This document shows positions 1 to 12,965 of a stretch of DNA of 64,000 nucleotides, one piece after another (positions within the stretch are counted from its first letter, which is position 1; each line of letters opens with the position of its first letter). Below the pieces are notes generated by a model that had not been told where the DNA came from, searched no databases, and worked only from the letters and a program-made list of their open reading frames with translations. The stretch is taken from assembly GCA_950106755.1 (NCBI GenBank), contig OX467082.1:20026001-20090000 (forward strand), written 5' to 3'. Origin of the DNA: Climacium dendroides. Lineage: Eukaryota > Streptophyta > Bryopsida > Hypnales > Climaciaceae. Both the position numbers and the translations under genes were made by a program.

Positions 1-54
1 TACTTTGTGTCATTCTTGCCTTACACCATTGCCTTCACTCTCTCTTACACTTAG

Positions 55-200
55 GTTTGTCCCTTACTTGCTCTTGGTCTACTTGCTTAGATGACCACTT
101 TACCTAATTTGCTTTGAGTGATTCTTTGTTTGTCCCTTGCTTGCTCTTGATCTATGTGTTTAAATTACCTCTTTATTTAATTTGCTTTGAGTGATTCCTT
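55..200. repeat. two-copy tandem repeat, period 73 bp
   Basis: Two diverged copies start at 55 and 128, each opening with GTTTGTCCCTT and carrying a shared TTTGCTTTGAGTGATTC block near the end. No coding potential is apparent. The remainder of 1-370 holds nothing else I can identify. Confidence 0.7.
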
Positions 201-802
201 GTTTCCATCTACATAATATGCTTCAATAATTTGCACTTGTTTGCTTTTGTGTGTACCTTGTGTGGGCAGTTGAGTTTGCATGCCATAGCTTACAGTTTAG
301 GATTTGTGTAGATTTAACAAATTTGTTTTTCTTACAATTTAACAAATACAATGTTCATTGTTTAGGGTGATGATCCTATGCGTGCTAAGATGAAAGAATG
401 AGCGTCCATAGAAGCACTTGCAAAGGAGAGAGCATGTAAGAAAAAGACAAGATTATAAATAATGGCTCAAGTGGCAATAAGAAAAGTCCTCCAAGATGCA
501 CGTGTAGGCAAACAACTTAGGAAGTAGCGAGCTAGAGAGAAAAACAAAATCTAATCCTTTTACAAGACGTCTAGAAATCTTTTGAATACATCACTTCTTT
601 GGAAAGGTGCAAATAAGACCATTACTGATGCTATTAGAGCAAAGGAGTTGGCTACCTTGGCTGCATTAAGCTTTAGCAACAACATGTTTGTAGACACACT
701 TCCACTTGAAGTGCAATGCAAAGGGCTAGAGAGCTCGAATGTAAAAGCCATACATGAAACGGTTGGGGTTGTGACTATTCTTTCAAGCACTTCCAATTAA
801 AA

Positions 803-1020
803 CATTATAAGAAACCTGTATCAAAGTTGATGTATTTTTTTGGACATCCAATGTTAAAACCCATGTTTTTATGTCAACAGTGAAGTCCAATGTAACATTT
901 GGGTGTCCAATGACCCATGTTTTTATGTCAACAGTGAAGTCCAATGTAACATTTGGGTGTCCAATGTAACATTGGATGTCCAAAAAAATACGTCAACTTT
1001 GACACAGGTTTCTTATAGTG
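803..1020. mobile_element. CACTA-type MITE (218 bp)
   Basis: Terminal inverted repeats of about 54 bp (803-856 and 967-1020) differ at three positions. The ends read CATTATAAGAAACC and, in reverse complement, CACTATAAGAAACC, close to the CACTACAAGAAA terminus known for plant CACTA (En/Spm) elements. A 3-bp AAA flanks both sides (800-802, 1021-1023), matching the 3-bp target duplication of that superfamily, although AAA is weak evidence in AT-rich DNA. The centre contains a direct duplication of about 54 bp (from about 858 and 912). It encodes nothing and would depend on a transposase elsewhere. Confidence 0.75.
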
Positions 1021-1262
1021 AAAAGGGAATTCAACTGAAGGAGAAAAAACCAATATTCTAGTGTTGTTATCGACTTCAAGGGTTGTGAATGTATTGAGTG
1101 ATTCTTCCCGCTATGTATACAATGAGGATGATTCTAATTTCAAAGAATTTTCAAATGGAGTGTGGTCTCATGTTGAGTATGGCAACCTAAGTGGCGATGA
1201 TGTGGAAGAACTTGAATTAGGGTCTAGTGCTCAAGCAAGAACTAATAAGCAAGACTAGTAGA

Positions 1263-3930
1263 AAGCTTGATCATTTAAGAAAAGCTATCAAGTGACTAGA
1301 AAGTTTTTGACCAAATGGTCTGCCAAATTACCGTGGGCAATAGACAAGGTAGCTAGTAATGGGATCACTTACTAAGTAAAGTGCATTCTTTGCTCTAAAA
1401 TCAGAAGTAAGGATTGTATTCTAAGGCTGAAGTGGCATTGCTTGAAGAAACAAGATATGTGTGATAAGCACAAGAAGAACATACTTCTCTTCACTACCAA
1501 AAGATCCACCACCATTCCCTAGCAACTCAACAATGCCACTTTAGTTGAGAGTAAGAGGAAACATGTACAACTTGCAATTCTATTTCAATTGTTGTCTAAG
1601 AGATGTCTAATGGATTGAATTTGAATCTAGATTTGCCTTGTATAAGCTTTTAGAAGTCTCAACCTTGCCAACAGTTCATTGGAGTGATAGGTCTAGTTGG
1701 TTGATGGCTAATAATATGTATGACTTTGTAAAAAACAAAATGAGGGAAATTATAAATACTACAGTTTATGTGGCTCTAACGTGTGATGAGACATCAACTG
1801 TAAATAATACATTGTGAATGGCGATTCACATGTATGTCATGCAAAATTGGACTAGAGTTCCAATGCTTGTGCACTTGAAGAAGCTTGAGACAACTAGAGT
1901 TACAGCAAAAGCGCTTCTAGGGATGATTTTGATAGCTTTGCAAAATAAAATGGGCCTAGATGTAACTGCAATTGGAGTTGACAATATTAGTACATTCCAT
2001 GGCCACAAAAATTGGTGGATTTGTGGGCACCATTTATAGTAGGGGTGCATTGTTATGGGCATAAATTCAATCTAGCTATTTAGACCTTGAGTGAGCTCAT
2101 AATTATACATATGATTGAAGAGCTATTGAAGAGCTATCACAACTATTTTGCCCAAAGTCCCCAAAAAATTGTTGGATTCCATGCCCTTGCTATTTTAATG
2201 GACAAAGGGCTTTAAATTGTTGAAGAATGTAAAGCCCTATTGTTGAAACTTGATTACTCCTCTTTATTGTGTCATAGTTGAGTATAAAAGCTTAATAGTA
2301 AAGATGGATGTAGACAAAAATTGCAAAAAACAAGGTCCTCAAGCAAGAGTAAGCTCTTAATTTTATTCATGCTTTTGTATGTTTCTTTTTAGTTTTGATT
2401 AGGCTTCCCTTCATGTTCTATGTTGTCTTCTATTTTTTTAATTATTAAAAGGCTTCCCTTTGTATTCTATTTTGTCTTCTATTTTTAAAAATTATTAATA
2501 GGCCTCCCTTCAGGTTCTACATTGTCTTAAATTTTTTAAATTATTAATAGGCTTCCCTTCATGTTCTATTTTTTTCTATTTATGTAAATTATCAATAGGC
2601 TTTCCTTCATGTTCATGTTGTTTTCTATTTTTTTTAATTATTAATAAGCTTTGAAAGGATGTGCGCTGGTATAGGCTCTATTGGTCCAGTTGCTTGATCC
2701 TTACCTACTAATTGATATGGTTGCATTAATAGTACTCTTGAAGACTATGAATGTCTTGGTGAATGTAGCTCAAAAAAGAAATATTTTTATCCAAGATTTC
2801 ACAGCAATTGTGACAGAGTACAAGTTGAAGCTGTACAAGTTGTTTCTAAATCCTAATACAACATTTTCTGGACCATCTTTCCTTATGTTTAATCAACTTC
2901 GATTGTTTAATCATGAGAGTATCAAGTTGACATTTCAGATTGACATGAACAAGCCTGCATTGACTTTGGTAATCTTGGTGGGTGATAAGAGCTTGCCGGC
3001 TCGTCATGAGGGAGAAAGCTCACACAACAAATTTCACAACCTTATTGGAGTGCATTAAATCAAATGTGACTAGTGCGTATCACTCCTCTACTTGTTGCCT
3101 TTTCATTTTTTTAGGTTCACATTGCATGTATAGTTTTGGGTTAGGAATGCCAAATTTGTTAAATTGAAGCTTTCACTTGAATTCAAAGCTTTTAAAAAAG
3201 TGAAGGACTTTTAGAGCCTCTTCACACTATTACAAAAAGTTGAAAGTTTGTTTTAGGCTGATTATAGGAATGGAGCTTAGTTTTGTAACAAGTGAAATTT
3301 CAATCTAACAAATGAAATTTTTGGCTTCTTTGTATGCAAAAGCAACTACTTAAATGCTTGACAAGTCAAATCCCTCTTCTCCTCCCATAACATGATGGAT
3401 GCACTTGGTGTGTTGTACCCATAATACTAGCAGCAAAATAATGTCAAGGTTCATTTTACAAAGCACCTGACTATTCTGGAGGACTTCTATTGCATGCCGA
3501 AGTGGATTAGCATGGAGGCTAATGGAAATTAGAGGCTCATCCCTCCACTCTTTGATTGTTGCAAGTTGGAAGAGCAATATATCACCTTCAAGTGTGCCAT
3601 GATCCATAACTGTAATCATGTGATGGAATTATCCCCCTTAGTACTAGCAAAGGTCAAGTGGTTAATCCAATAACCAAGTTTTGGAGGTCGTTAGATGCAA
3701 ATCTAGTTTTGTTGAAGACCATGGATAAGTATGTGAAGTTAGCACAACTTGCAATGGTTCATGGCCTTAGATCAGTGGAAGATGAAAGGTACTTCTTTTC
3801 CCTCACTTTTTTTAAGGATAAAGTCCAGAATAGCCTTGATGGTGACCACTTGTCCCTTGTAGTGGGTATGAAAGCCCAACAAGTGTATACATTGGAGAAT
3901 TTCCCTTATTATGCATATTTCAAATAGTGG
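1263..3930 (+). pseudogene. decayed hAT-type transposase (ZNF862-like / DUF4371 group)
   Basis: Fragments in shifting frames follow the order of the hAT-related ZNF862-like proteins common in plant genomes. About 1286-1520 gives an N-terminal KFLTKWSAKLPWA block with a CILC zinc-ligand-like pair. 1785-2035 gives CDETSTVNNTL, a TGA stop (1815-1817) where the family usually has Trp, then MAIHMYVMQNWTRVP. 2042-2290 continues in another frame (GVHCYGHKFNLA). 2681-3055 covers the middle region. 3658-3927 carries SVEDERYF, the C-terminal dimerisation signature. Several stops, at least two frame changes and a 50-bp tandem array (2393-2650) between the blocks show it is dead. The 5' boundary is uncertain; 370-800 may belong to the same element. 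No terminal inverted repeats or 8-bp target duplication were found. Confidence 0.75.
2393..2655. repeat. tandem repeat, about 50 bp x 5
   Basis: Five copies of a unit containing AGGCTTCCCTTCATGTTCTA followed by a T-rich stretch and AATTATTAATA begin near 2400, 2450, 2502, 2551 and 2597. The array interrupts the decayed hAT coding region, so it expanded in or after the element. Confidence 0.8.
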
Positions 3931-4850
3931 GTCCATTCAGTTGAGAGACATTGCTATGGCATGAATGCCTAGTTAGTAGAGTGCTTTCACATCTCAACCT
4001 TTGATTGCAACCTCATATGATGCAATCTTACTTGGACCTTAAGAATTGAATTATATTTTGTACAAACAATTCATGTGAATCACATTTGAGTCATTATATT
4101 GGTCATGCTTGTTGTTTCAAAGTTTTATATTTTTTTATCCTTTGATTCATTTTCATTAGGGCGTTGAAGTCTCACTTGCAATTTTATAGGTCCATTGCTC
4201 ATGTTCAATGTTTTTGGTTATGTTCCTTGTGTGTGTGAACATAGTGCCATATTAGATACATTATTTGAAATGGTGCAACCAATATAATGCCAAATTTGTA
4301 GAAATTTAATTAACAATATGCCAAATTAGTTTTTGGATTTTAAAGTTTGTAGCCAATTGTGCATACATGTTTGTTTTCTAGTTGCCAAATCTTGGATGGT
4401 AGAATAAATATGTATTGCTAGCTATTCTCCATTACAACTTGATTTTTTTTTAAAAGGCTATGAAAAAAATAAATGGAAAACTTTTAAAAATTAAAAAACA
4501 AATTTAAATTGCCATATCAAACATGGAATACTCAAATAAGTAGCCATCTAAGCATTTGGACCAAAACCAAAAAAAATCATTGGTGTAAGGTATGTCAAGC
4601 TTGTAATAATCATGTAGCAAAGTCATGAGTGCAATCATGTATTAACTAACACTAGAATTAAGGTTCCAAGAAGATGATATAGTGGTTAATGTTGCAATAG
4701 CACTAAAAGGTACAAGTGTTTCATTAGTTGTGCAATTATTTATATGAGTGCACAATTTTCCTTATCAGAGATTGCCTATCTTCTTCCAACAATTTAGTCC
4801 CTTATGACCAATAGGCTAGGGATACTATAATAATGACAAATTTTGGAATT
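3931..4850. other. AT-rich intergenic DNA, no gene seen
   Basis: Short A and T runs and no open reading frame with recognisable content. Nothing further is supported here. Confidence 0.6.
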
Positions 4851-5560
4851 TGATTTAGATTTGGAGTGGTTGTGGAAAAAGGTGAAGAATAAAATTGAGA
4901 TGATCTGAATTTTTGACTACGCACATGAATTTTGTTGGAAGGTTGCTTGATAAATTTGCCTTTATATAAAATGTTCTAGGAGTTAGGTAGAGTTCCGAGG
5001 AGAAAATTAATTTGCTAGTCTTCTATAAGAATACAATTAGCAATTTTGGCTTTTTGGAGTAGTGACTACTATGATTCCCAAAAGGTTATAATGTCTTCAA
5101 AGTTTAACATAGTTAGGCAACAAAGCTACTAATACAAATTACTTTGCAATGCTTTATTGGATTTTTCATAAAGTTGCTTGAGATGATCCCATACTTGTTT
5201 AGAGGTGACAAGTGATTGTAAGAAAATCAATTGCTTTTCATTGCACTAGAGCAAGAGGTCCAAGTAGGTTTTAGAATTATGTAATTTACAAGCATAAGGT
5301 TGGCTCCATCATTGTTAGTAAGAGTTGCATTGCTTTCATCCACAACACCCCATATTTTAGAGCATGTGAGAAGTAGTTTGAGCTTAATGCTTTAGAATGT
5401 ATAATTATTTGTTATTAAAGGAAGAATATTATCGACTTGAGAGTTGAGTTTAAAAAGGACAAGGACAAGTGCACTCAATCAACATATAATCACCATGATA
5501 TTGCATTCTTGGAATTCTTGGTGAATTGACAGAGGCTAAAAAAAAGATGCTTCATCAAAA
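4850..5560 (-). pseudogene. probable Ty1/copia gag remnant (UBN2-like)
   Basis: Reading the minus strand, roughly 5220 down to 5110 translates to SKQVWDHLKQLYEKSNKALQ with interruptions, resembling the conserved block of copia gag proteins (UBN2 / Retrotran_gag families). Upstream, near 5370-5310, there is a WGVVDESNATLTNNDGA-like stretch; downstream, near 5000, INFLLGTLPNS resembles the block after it. Stops and frame changes are frequent, and no integrase, reverse transcriptase or LTR was recognised nearby. It is a short fossil and the assignment is tentative. Confidence 0.42.
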
Positions 5561-8500
5561 AAGACTTGAGGATCTACTTCATTGAAGTTAGCTTGTGCTT
5601 CAATGTAAATAACATGAATGTTAATCCCTTGAAGTCCCAAACAACTTTTTTTGCCAACATAGATATTTTGGGCAACTCACTACAATTACAGTTTTTATTT
5701 TTTCCTTTGAAATTTTTACACAATATGTGGTTGAGGAGTATCTTGGAGGCTCAACAATTTTATAAATTTTGGTTGCATGGTTAAAAAGTTATTGCATAAT
5801 ATGTAGTTTTTTTCCAATCCGGGTAATTTGGTCACATATGAAAAAATTACTTTTTAAGAAACAAATATTTGAATTTTTATTTTTATCTCTCTATATATAT
5901 GTAGAAAAATTTGAATAATTCCATTTTGATTAATGAGATAAAAGCTATGAGAAGTTTTAGTTTGTGGGTAGTTATAAAATCTCTATTCTAAAATAAACTT
6001 TGAAGTCTTTTGTTTTAGTCAATTTTCAATATTTTTGGAAATAAAATAAAAGCTTAGGATGTAAATTGTTTATTACAACATTACAACCATTGTTATTATA
6101 AACTTTACATGTGCCCAAAAATATCTGATTATTTTTAATTTGGTACTTGTACTAGAAATGACAATTTTGGAACATTTTTGGTAATAACATAGTCAAAAAC
6201 TTTTAGGGGTTAATTCTATATAGGTTATGCATAGATTCCAAAATAATATATATATTCAAAGTTCACATATACTATCACTATTGAATGTGTTGATAATGTA
6301 AACATCTATAATTTAGGTATCTACGTCATAGTTATTCTATAATCATAAAAGATTTATATAAAATAGACACCTACAACACCATATGATCGCTAGTACAAAA
6401 TAAGTAGATGAATCATATATCAATAAAATTGAGAGAGTTTTATAAGATGTTGAACTACTTATGCAAGTTATGAAACATATGTATTAAACACATAAAAAGT
6501 GTCACTATTGAGTTATTAGGACAATATAACTCTTAAATCTACATCAACTAGCTAAATGTACTAACTTTGATTATACACAACCAACTTGACCATTTAGCAC
6601 TAGAAACAACATTTTAATAAGTCTTTACTAAAAGGTCATCTTAAACCTAGTGTGATTTTTTTGAGTGGTGGTACCACTAAGAATATTCTTCATCTTTACA
6701 AAAAAAATGCAAGGATGTCTTCAAAATGATCTTGTATTGCACCTTGTTCAATATATGTGTCATGTGATGGTCCAAGTTTCAAATTGCAGCCGTGAATTGC
6801 AATCATCATATGCATCCTATAATTCACCCATGTTTCCAAGACCCCTAAATTTGCCCTTGGCACATAGTTACCGCTCGAGGCTTGCTTGTAATTCCTACTC
6901 AAAGCACCTTTCATCTCCAACCCTAGACAATCTCTCTTCACTCTTATGCCTTGCTTCAAACATTACTACCCACCTCCCTCAATTACAATCCTACCCTACC
7001 TATATATCCCCCTAAAGGCCTAAACCATCCATGTACTCCCCAAGTTCTCTAATAATCCCTGCATACTTTCACATTTTGTCAACTTAAAGTTGTCACCACT
7101 CACCTCAATTGGTCACAACCTCCATCTCCAACATGCATAGGTTCAACCTTCATCCCCAACATACAATCCCAACTCTACTGTGATACTTTTGTTTCCACTA
7201 CTAGTTGCATTGCCATCACCGAGAGTTGATTTTTTTTTGCTCTTGTATTTGCAATCTTTGTTGAATGTGTGAGCTCCTTGAAGACACAATCTTCCAAACA
7301 TGTAGCTTCATCTTTATTATAGTCTTTTCCTTCTAAATTTCCTTTTGTCAATGCTTCAACACTAGATTCCTCAATTTCCCTCTCTTCTCTTCAAAATTTT
7401 TGATTGTTTTGAAAGGCATGGTCATATTCAAGAAGCAATGGTTGTAGAATAGACTCACAACTCATGTTTGCTTCTATTTGTGTTTGGGAGAGGTGGTGGT
7501 AGCAAGTCCAACGACAATTGAGGTGAAGGTGGTGCTAAGGGCTAAATTACAATTGGAAAGTATTGTGGTGTCCACAAAGTGCTATTGCAAGTCTTACTCT
7601 TGTGAATTGAGAAGTGTACCTTGACTTCTCCAAGTAATTGGCACACTTTGGCAAGAAAAGAAAAATTTGAAAGTTAAGTTCATGTTCTATATATGAGTTG
7701 GAATCTTGAAAATGTGGGAGGAATTAAACATGTACTAGGTAGAAACAACTCTAAAGTAATACGAAACTTTAGCAACCTAGTGTTTTTGGTCATCCATTTA
7801 CAAGTGGAATTTTCAATTTTTTCTATGAAATTTTTATTGAACATACAATCAAGGAGTAGTTTTAATCTCTAAATGCTTGAGGCACCAAATTCTAGTGTTT
7901 ACAATACTTTGAAGTTAAATTAAACCTTGCCAAGTTATTATTTTTAGAATTTTATATTTTTAGAATTATTTAGGGGTTTAATTTTAGCATCAAAAATCCA
8001 AATTTGAAACTGAATGATTATGATTTTTCTACTCAAAAATTTGTTCAAGGATGTTCATTGCAAATCTTGATTTTTTAGTATTGAGAGTTCTTTGAAATGA
8101 GCCTCAAATACACTAGAACTTGGAGGTATAATCACATTAAAAATTCATTTAAAAAAATTGTAGAGTAGATTTTGAGAAGCTATAAGTTGATTGGGGTCAT
8201 GCATGTTATGACCTTCATTCTCATATTTGTTTTGTGATCAGTTTTTTAGTTTTTGATGTGTGAAAAGAGGATTGAAAGATATCATATCACTTTCATAGTT
8301 TTGACCCTTTAAGGTTTGTGCATCCAAAGGTGGATGAACCTTGGTCAACCTTGATTGTAACTTTCAAAATATCCATTATTGGTATGTGTTTTAAACTATG
8401 AAAATAAAGCTTGACAAGTTTCACTTCTATCCCATTTTTTAAAATTTGAAAAATTGAAAGAATTATTACAATTGCAATTTCCAAATGTCAAAATCTATAA

Positions 8501-9750
8501 TACTCTATATTGTGTGTTTTTCATCCAAACTTTCTTATTAAAATTTTTATATTTAAATTATAAATTTTTTATTTTTCATTCTAAGCTTCAATCATAGTAA
8601 AAATTCTAGGTTATTTTAATATATATTATAATTAATATAATTTTATTTCCACCTTTTAAATTTAAAAAATAAAATTTACTTAATTTTTCCATCAAAATTT
8701 ATTTTAAAAAATGAATATGAATAGAAAATATATTTTTTCTAGATGAAACTATTAAGATTTTGTATATCAATTATATAATAGGATAAATTTAGCTTAATAG
8801 TGAAAAAATAAAATAGTTAATTGAAAAAAATTATACTATTTTTTCTTGCTATTTATACCTCTTCAAATAATTTCAAATTAAATGGACTATTTTTTCTGTA
8901 TTTACAAATTTATTTACACTTTTAGTCACAAAAATTATATCTATAATAATTTTTCATGAAACAAAGTGGAAATTTCATAATGATTGACAGTTCATAATGT
9001 TACATAATATGATTGATATTTGAATACAATTTAAAAGGGTAAAATTTAGCTTAGACATGATGTTTGACTATTTCACAATGGATCTAGTCCTTTAGGGGTA
9101 AACACCCTTATGATCAAACATTACAATCTTTCAATCTATAAGTAATATTGTTTTGTTTTCTTTTTCCATGTGATCTCTAACATTTCTATTTTGAATTTGT
9201 ACAATTACAATTCAAAAAAATTATAAAACTTATTGAAATGTTGATTTTTTTTTCAATTTGAAGCAAATTGTAAGAAGCTAAAGAAAGGCCTTGGACATAG
9301 AGGGATTGAGGCATAAAATACTACTCATGGTCATAACTATTGACTACATGGTTAAAAAGTTATTGTATGATATGAAGATTCATAATATATTGTATGATAC
9401 GAAGATCTTGAGCTCATACTCCAAGGCTCATAAAATAACAATCCCAATTTGTTAGATTACACCCTTCTAAAATTTGAGAATAAGAAACTTTACCAATTTC
9501 AAGATCACAATGATTGAATTTTAAAAAGAAGTATTTTCAACTCTTACCAAATGGTTCAGTTTCATCTTTCAAACTTTTTATCTAAAAATGTGTAGATCCT
9601 ACAACTTGTAACTCTCTATAATATGTTGAAAAAATAAGTTGGAAATACATATAAAACATTTTAAGAAAAAATATTTCATATTTAGGTTTGAAACTCTCAA
9701 AAAAAATTTAAGTTTTAAAATATTTTTGTCTATTACTTTAAAAATTATTA
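5561..9750. other. AT-rich intergenic DNA with two dispersed-repeat copies
   Basis: No gene was recognised. Open frames at 6665-7015 and 8293-8484 lack family features and are probably chance. Minus-orientation copies of the AATAACTTTTTAACCATG family lie near 5768-5805 and 9345-9382. A GTCCTTTAGGGGTAA-like tag is at about 9089-9102. Confidence 0.55.
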
Positions 9751-9754
9751 TTTT

Positions 9755-10980
9755 TTCATGACTCCATCACCTTTAAGAACCCCTCTCAATACCACAAGGT
9801 CCCTTGGAGGACTTGGGTTTAAGACTCTCAAAATCTTTATTTTATTTTTTTAAATTTTTTTCCTCAACTTTGTTACCTCCAAAAAACCCTCCCAATACCA
9901 AAAAGTCCCTTGGGAGCTGGGGTTTGGGACTCGAAAAAAATTCAAAATATTTTTTTTTTTCAATTTTTTTGGCGACCTCATTACCTCCATAAAACCTTCG
10001 GTACCAAAGGAAACCTTGTAGGCCTTGGTGTTTGAAACTTTCTCCAAAAAAAAATTTAAAAATTAAGTAATTAAGTAATTAATTATTGTGCAACTTCCGC
10101 ACCTCCAATACCTCTCTTAGTATCAAGAGATCCGTTGTAGGATTTGGAGTTTGGAACTCTCAAAATTTAACATTTTTAATTTTTAATTTTCTAAATTTTT
10201 TCCACAACTCTATTACCTTGAGACACCGTTCCCGATACTAAGAGACTCCTTGAGAATTTTCCGGTTTAGGACTATCCAACTTTTTTTCAATTTTCAATTT
10301 AAAAAAAATTATATAGATTTTTTTGGGACTCATCATCCCAAAAAACTCTCGATATAAAGAGACCCCTTGTAGGGTTTGGAATTTGGGACTCTTGAAAAAG
10401 ATTAGATTAGACTTTTAAATTTTTTAAATTATTTTTGTAACTTTCTCCCCCCCCCCTAAAAAAAAAAACTTTCGATACGAAAAAATCCCTTGTGAGTTTT
10501 AGGATTTGGGACTTTCAAAAAAAATTCTAAAAAATCAATTTTTTTTTCACCACTTCATCACCATGAGAAACCTCTTTTGGTACTAAAAATCCCTTTGTAG
10601 GGTTTGGGATTTAGGACTTTTGAAAAAATTTAAAAATTAATGTTTTTATTTTTATTTATTTATTGCAACTTTGTTGCCCTTTGAAACCCACTTTGGATAT
10701 TGAGCGCCCCGTATAGAGTTTGGAGTTTGAGACTTTCAATATTTAAATTAAAATAAATAAAATTGATAGCTTGTTTGTTTCCATAACTTCACCACCCTAA
10801 GAATTCCCTTGCAATAATTGAGATTTGGGTCTTTCAAAACACTTTTTTTTCAAAATAAACTTGGTTTGTGAATGTATGTGGTAGCTCTATCACCCCTAAA
10901 AAAAACCTTTGAACACTAAGAAGCCCCTCTTGGGTGGGGTGGGGTGGGGTGGGATGTTAAGACATTCAAAAAAATTGTGT
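9755..10980. repeat. diverged minisatellite, about 113 bp x 11
   Basis: A unit with the order C-AACT-CATCACCTCC, AAACCCTCTCAATACCAA, GATCCCTTGTAGGGTTTGG and TTGGGACTCTCAAAA, then an A/T-rich spacer, recurs about every 105-120 bp. Copies begin near 9761, 9873, 9974, 10091, 10204, 10325, 10438, 10550, 10666, 10780 and 10880. Copies differ widely, so the array is old. The last copy carries a short GGGGT run (10931-10955) and copy 7 a C run (about 10446-10456). No open frame runs through it. Confidence 0.8.
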
Positions 10981-11640
10981 ATGATGTGAGATGGTGCCTA
11001 CTGCATGAGCCTTCCATAAGTTGTCCAAAACACTTGTTTTTCCATGCAATCCCTTCAAAATCTTGATCCTAAACAAATATTTTCACAAGAAGAAACAAAA
11101 TAGGGTTCCAAGTGGATTAAAATTATTGCCTATCAACATGTCAAGCCAACAACAATGTGTGTATTGACATAGTCCCACGGTCATAGGGCTAAAAATACTA
11201 CTAATAGTAAATTTTAGAATGTCTCCTTGTTTTCTCTTTGTTGGCCTCAAAAATTTCAAGATTTTTTGGTTGATGCTTTAGCCTCACAAAGCGTATGCTC
11301 ACAATTCTTAAGCTTGTATTTTTAGGCTCACAAACTAGCATTGTTGTCTAACAAATTAACTAAAGGATCCTATGGTTGAATTTATTAATGAATAAGTGAA
11401 GATGCAAAGACTTTGGCCTTGCTTTGGTGACTAGTATTTTGAAGCAGTTTTGGGCCTCTAAATATGAAAGAACTTTAGGGGTTAAATTGTGTACATCAAA
11501 GCACAAGCTTTACATTCTAGGATTAACCTCTAAATTGTGCCTCATAAGAAAAATTGCAAATTTTGGTAAGTTTCAGTGCTATCAATCTTTAATGGATCTT
11601 TTTGAAATTAAAAAAAATTTCAAAGAGGATGTTTGAAAAT
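10981..11640. other. AT-rich intergenic DNA, no gene seen
   Basis: The 70-codon open frame at 11424-11636 has no recognisable domain. Nothing else is supported. Confidence 0.5.
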
Positions 11641-11990
11641 GTCAAAGAAAATGTAACTTCTAACATGTCATTGAACCTTGTACATGACTTTTAATTGGAG
11701 TCTCAAAATCTCAAATGGGTTTTTGGAGATGGAATTTTTCCTGATTTTCTACATTAATACAACTAATTTTTTTTTAATAAAGTTATTTTACTATGTCTAA
11801 ATGAGGTCTAAAACTCTACTTTCAATACAATTCATGTTTTTGACTTAACTATGAGTAGTTGAGTTCTTACTAATCCTAATTTACATATCCCACATGAATT
11901 GTTTTACCTTCTACCACCCTAATTATATAAAGAGCTTGTCTTCATCTCGTCACACATGAAAGAAGTGGCTTTCAAAGCAATATAAGATAA
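11640..11990. repeat. dispersed repeat copy with TATA-like block
   Basis: This copy contains CTAAATGAGGTCTAAAACTC near 11799-11818, then CATATCCCACATGAATTG, a TACCTTCTACCACC motif and ATTATATAAAGAGC near 11922-11936, in that order. The same order occurs in reverse orientation at 36000-36170 and in part at 13640-13860. The conserved arrangement ending in a TATA-like box suggests a promoter-bearing element such as an LTR or small retroelement, but no ends were defined. Confidence 0.6.
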
Positions 11991-12220
11991 TTGCTAAATA
12001 TTTGAATTTTAAAAATTTTAATGTGGAATTTTTTAAATAATATTTTATGAAATAGGTGAACATCTTCATGTATAGGGGGAACATAGGTGTCAATCAACTT
12101 TAGAGGACATGACATGTGGTAAAGTCATCTAGTATCAGTGCTTTGTGGATGAATTAGGTATAGCAAATCCTGACCTAGCTTCCTCCTATGCCAAAGCACC
12201 TAATATGCCCTACCTCCCTT

Positions 12221-12410
12221 CATTACAAGAGAAAGGGGTGCTTAAATGAGTGTTTTAAGTATAGTCCTAAACATGAGATAATAAGTAATGACCTTTTGGG
12301 AGATTTTTAATAAATTTTTACTGAAAATCTCCTTAAAAATCATTACTTATAATCTTATAACTAGGGTTATACTTTAAAATCCACTTGAAACACTCCTTTC
12401 TCTTGTAATG
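12221..12410. mobile_element. CACTA-type MITE (190 bp) with CTT target duplication
   Basis: The element starts CATTACAAGAGAAAGG and ends with CCTTTCTCTTGTAATG, close to the plant CACTA terminus. The arms pair over roughly 90 bp each (about 12221-12310 and 12320-12410), so it can fold into one long hairpin. CTT is directly repeated at 12218-12220 and 12411-12413, fitting the 3-bp duplication of CACTA elements. No coding sequence. Confidence 0.75.
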
Positions 12411-12960
12411 CTTTGGTTCAACTAAGACATTTCAAGACAAGCTTGCCAAAGCCAAAAAATTTGGGTGATTTTTTCCCTTCCTCTGGGACTAGGTGAAGCC
12501 TAGAACTTGTCCATTAACATTTTGAAGAGACCACTAAATATATAGGTCAAAAATTGTTGAAAAAATAGCTTTATATGAGAATTTTTTTTAAATTAGTTTC
12601 TTATTAGAGTTTTTCGGTGTGTTCTTCAATTTGAAATGTTATGAATTTTTTTGAATATGTGGCCAACTCTATTACCAAAAAAAAATTAATTCAAGAAAAA
12701 AAGAAAACTACCTTGTGCAAAAGCCTTCCCAAATCAAAAACACTTTTAATTTGGATGTGTCCAAAAAAAACTTTTCCCTTTTCAAACACTAATCTTGCAA
12801 TTTATGTAGTCAAAACCTACCATCTTTTTACTACAAGGTAATGAAGTAGTCTAACACTAGATCTTTTAGTAAGATGCTCTAGAATTTCATTTGTCATATT
12901 TCTTTGGCCTTTGCCATCAAAATGGCCCATTTTGAGTATATTTTGGTAAATTATAGTCAA
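12411..12960. other. AT-rich DNA with one dispersed-repeat core
   Basis: No gene seen. A copy of the family with core TGCAATTTATGTAGTCAAAA lies near 12795-12840. Confidence 0.5.
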
Positions 12961-12965
12961 AGATG

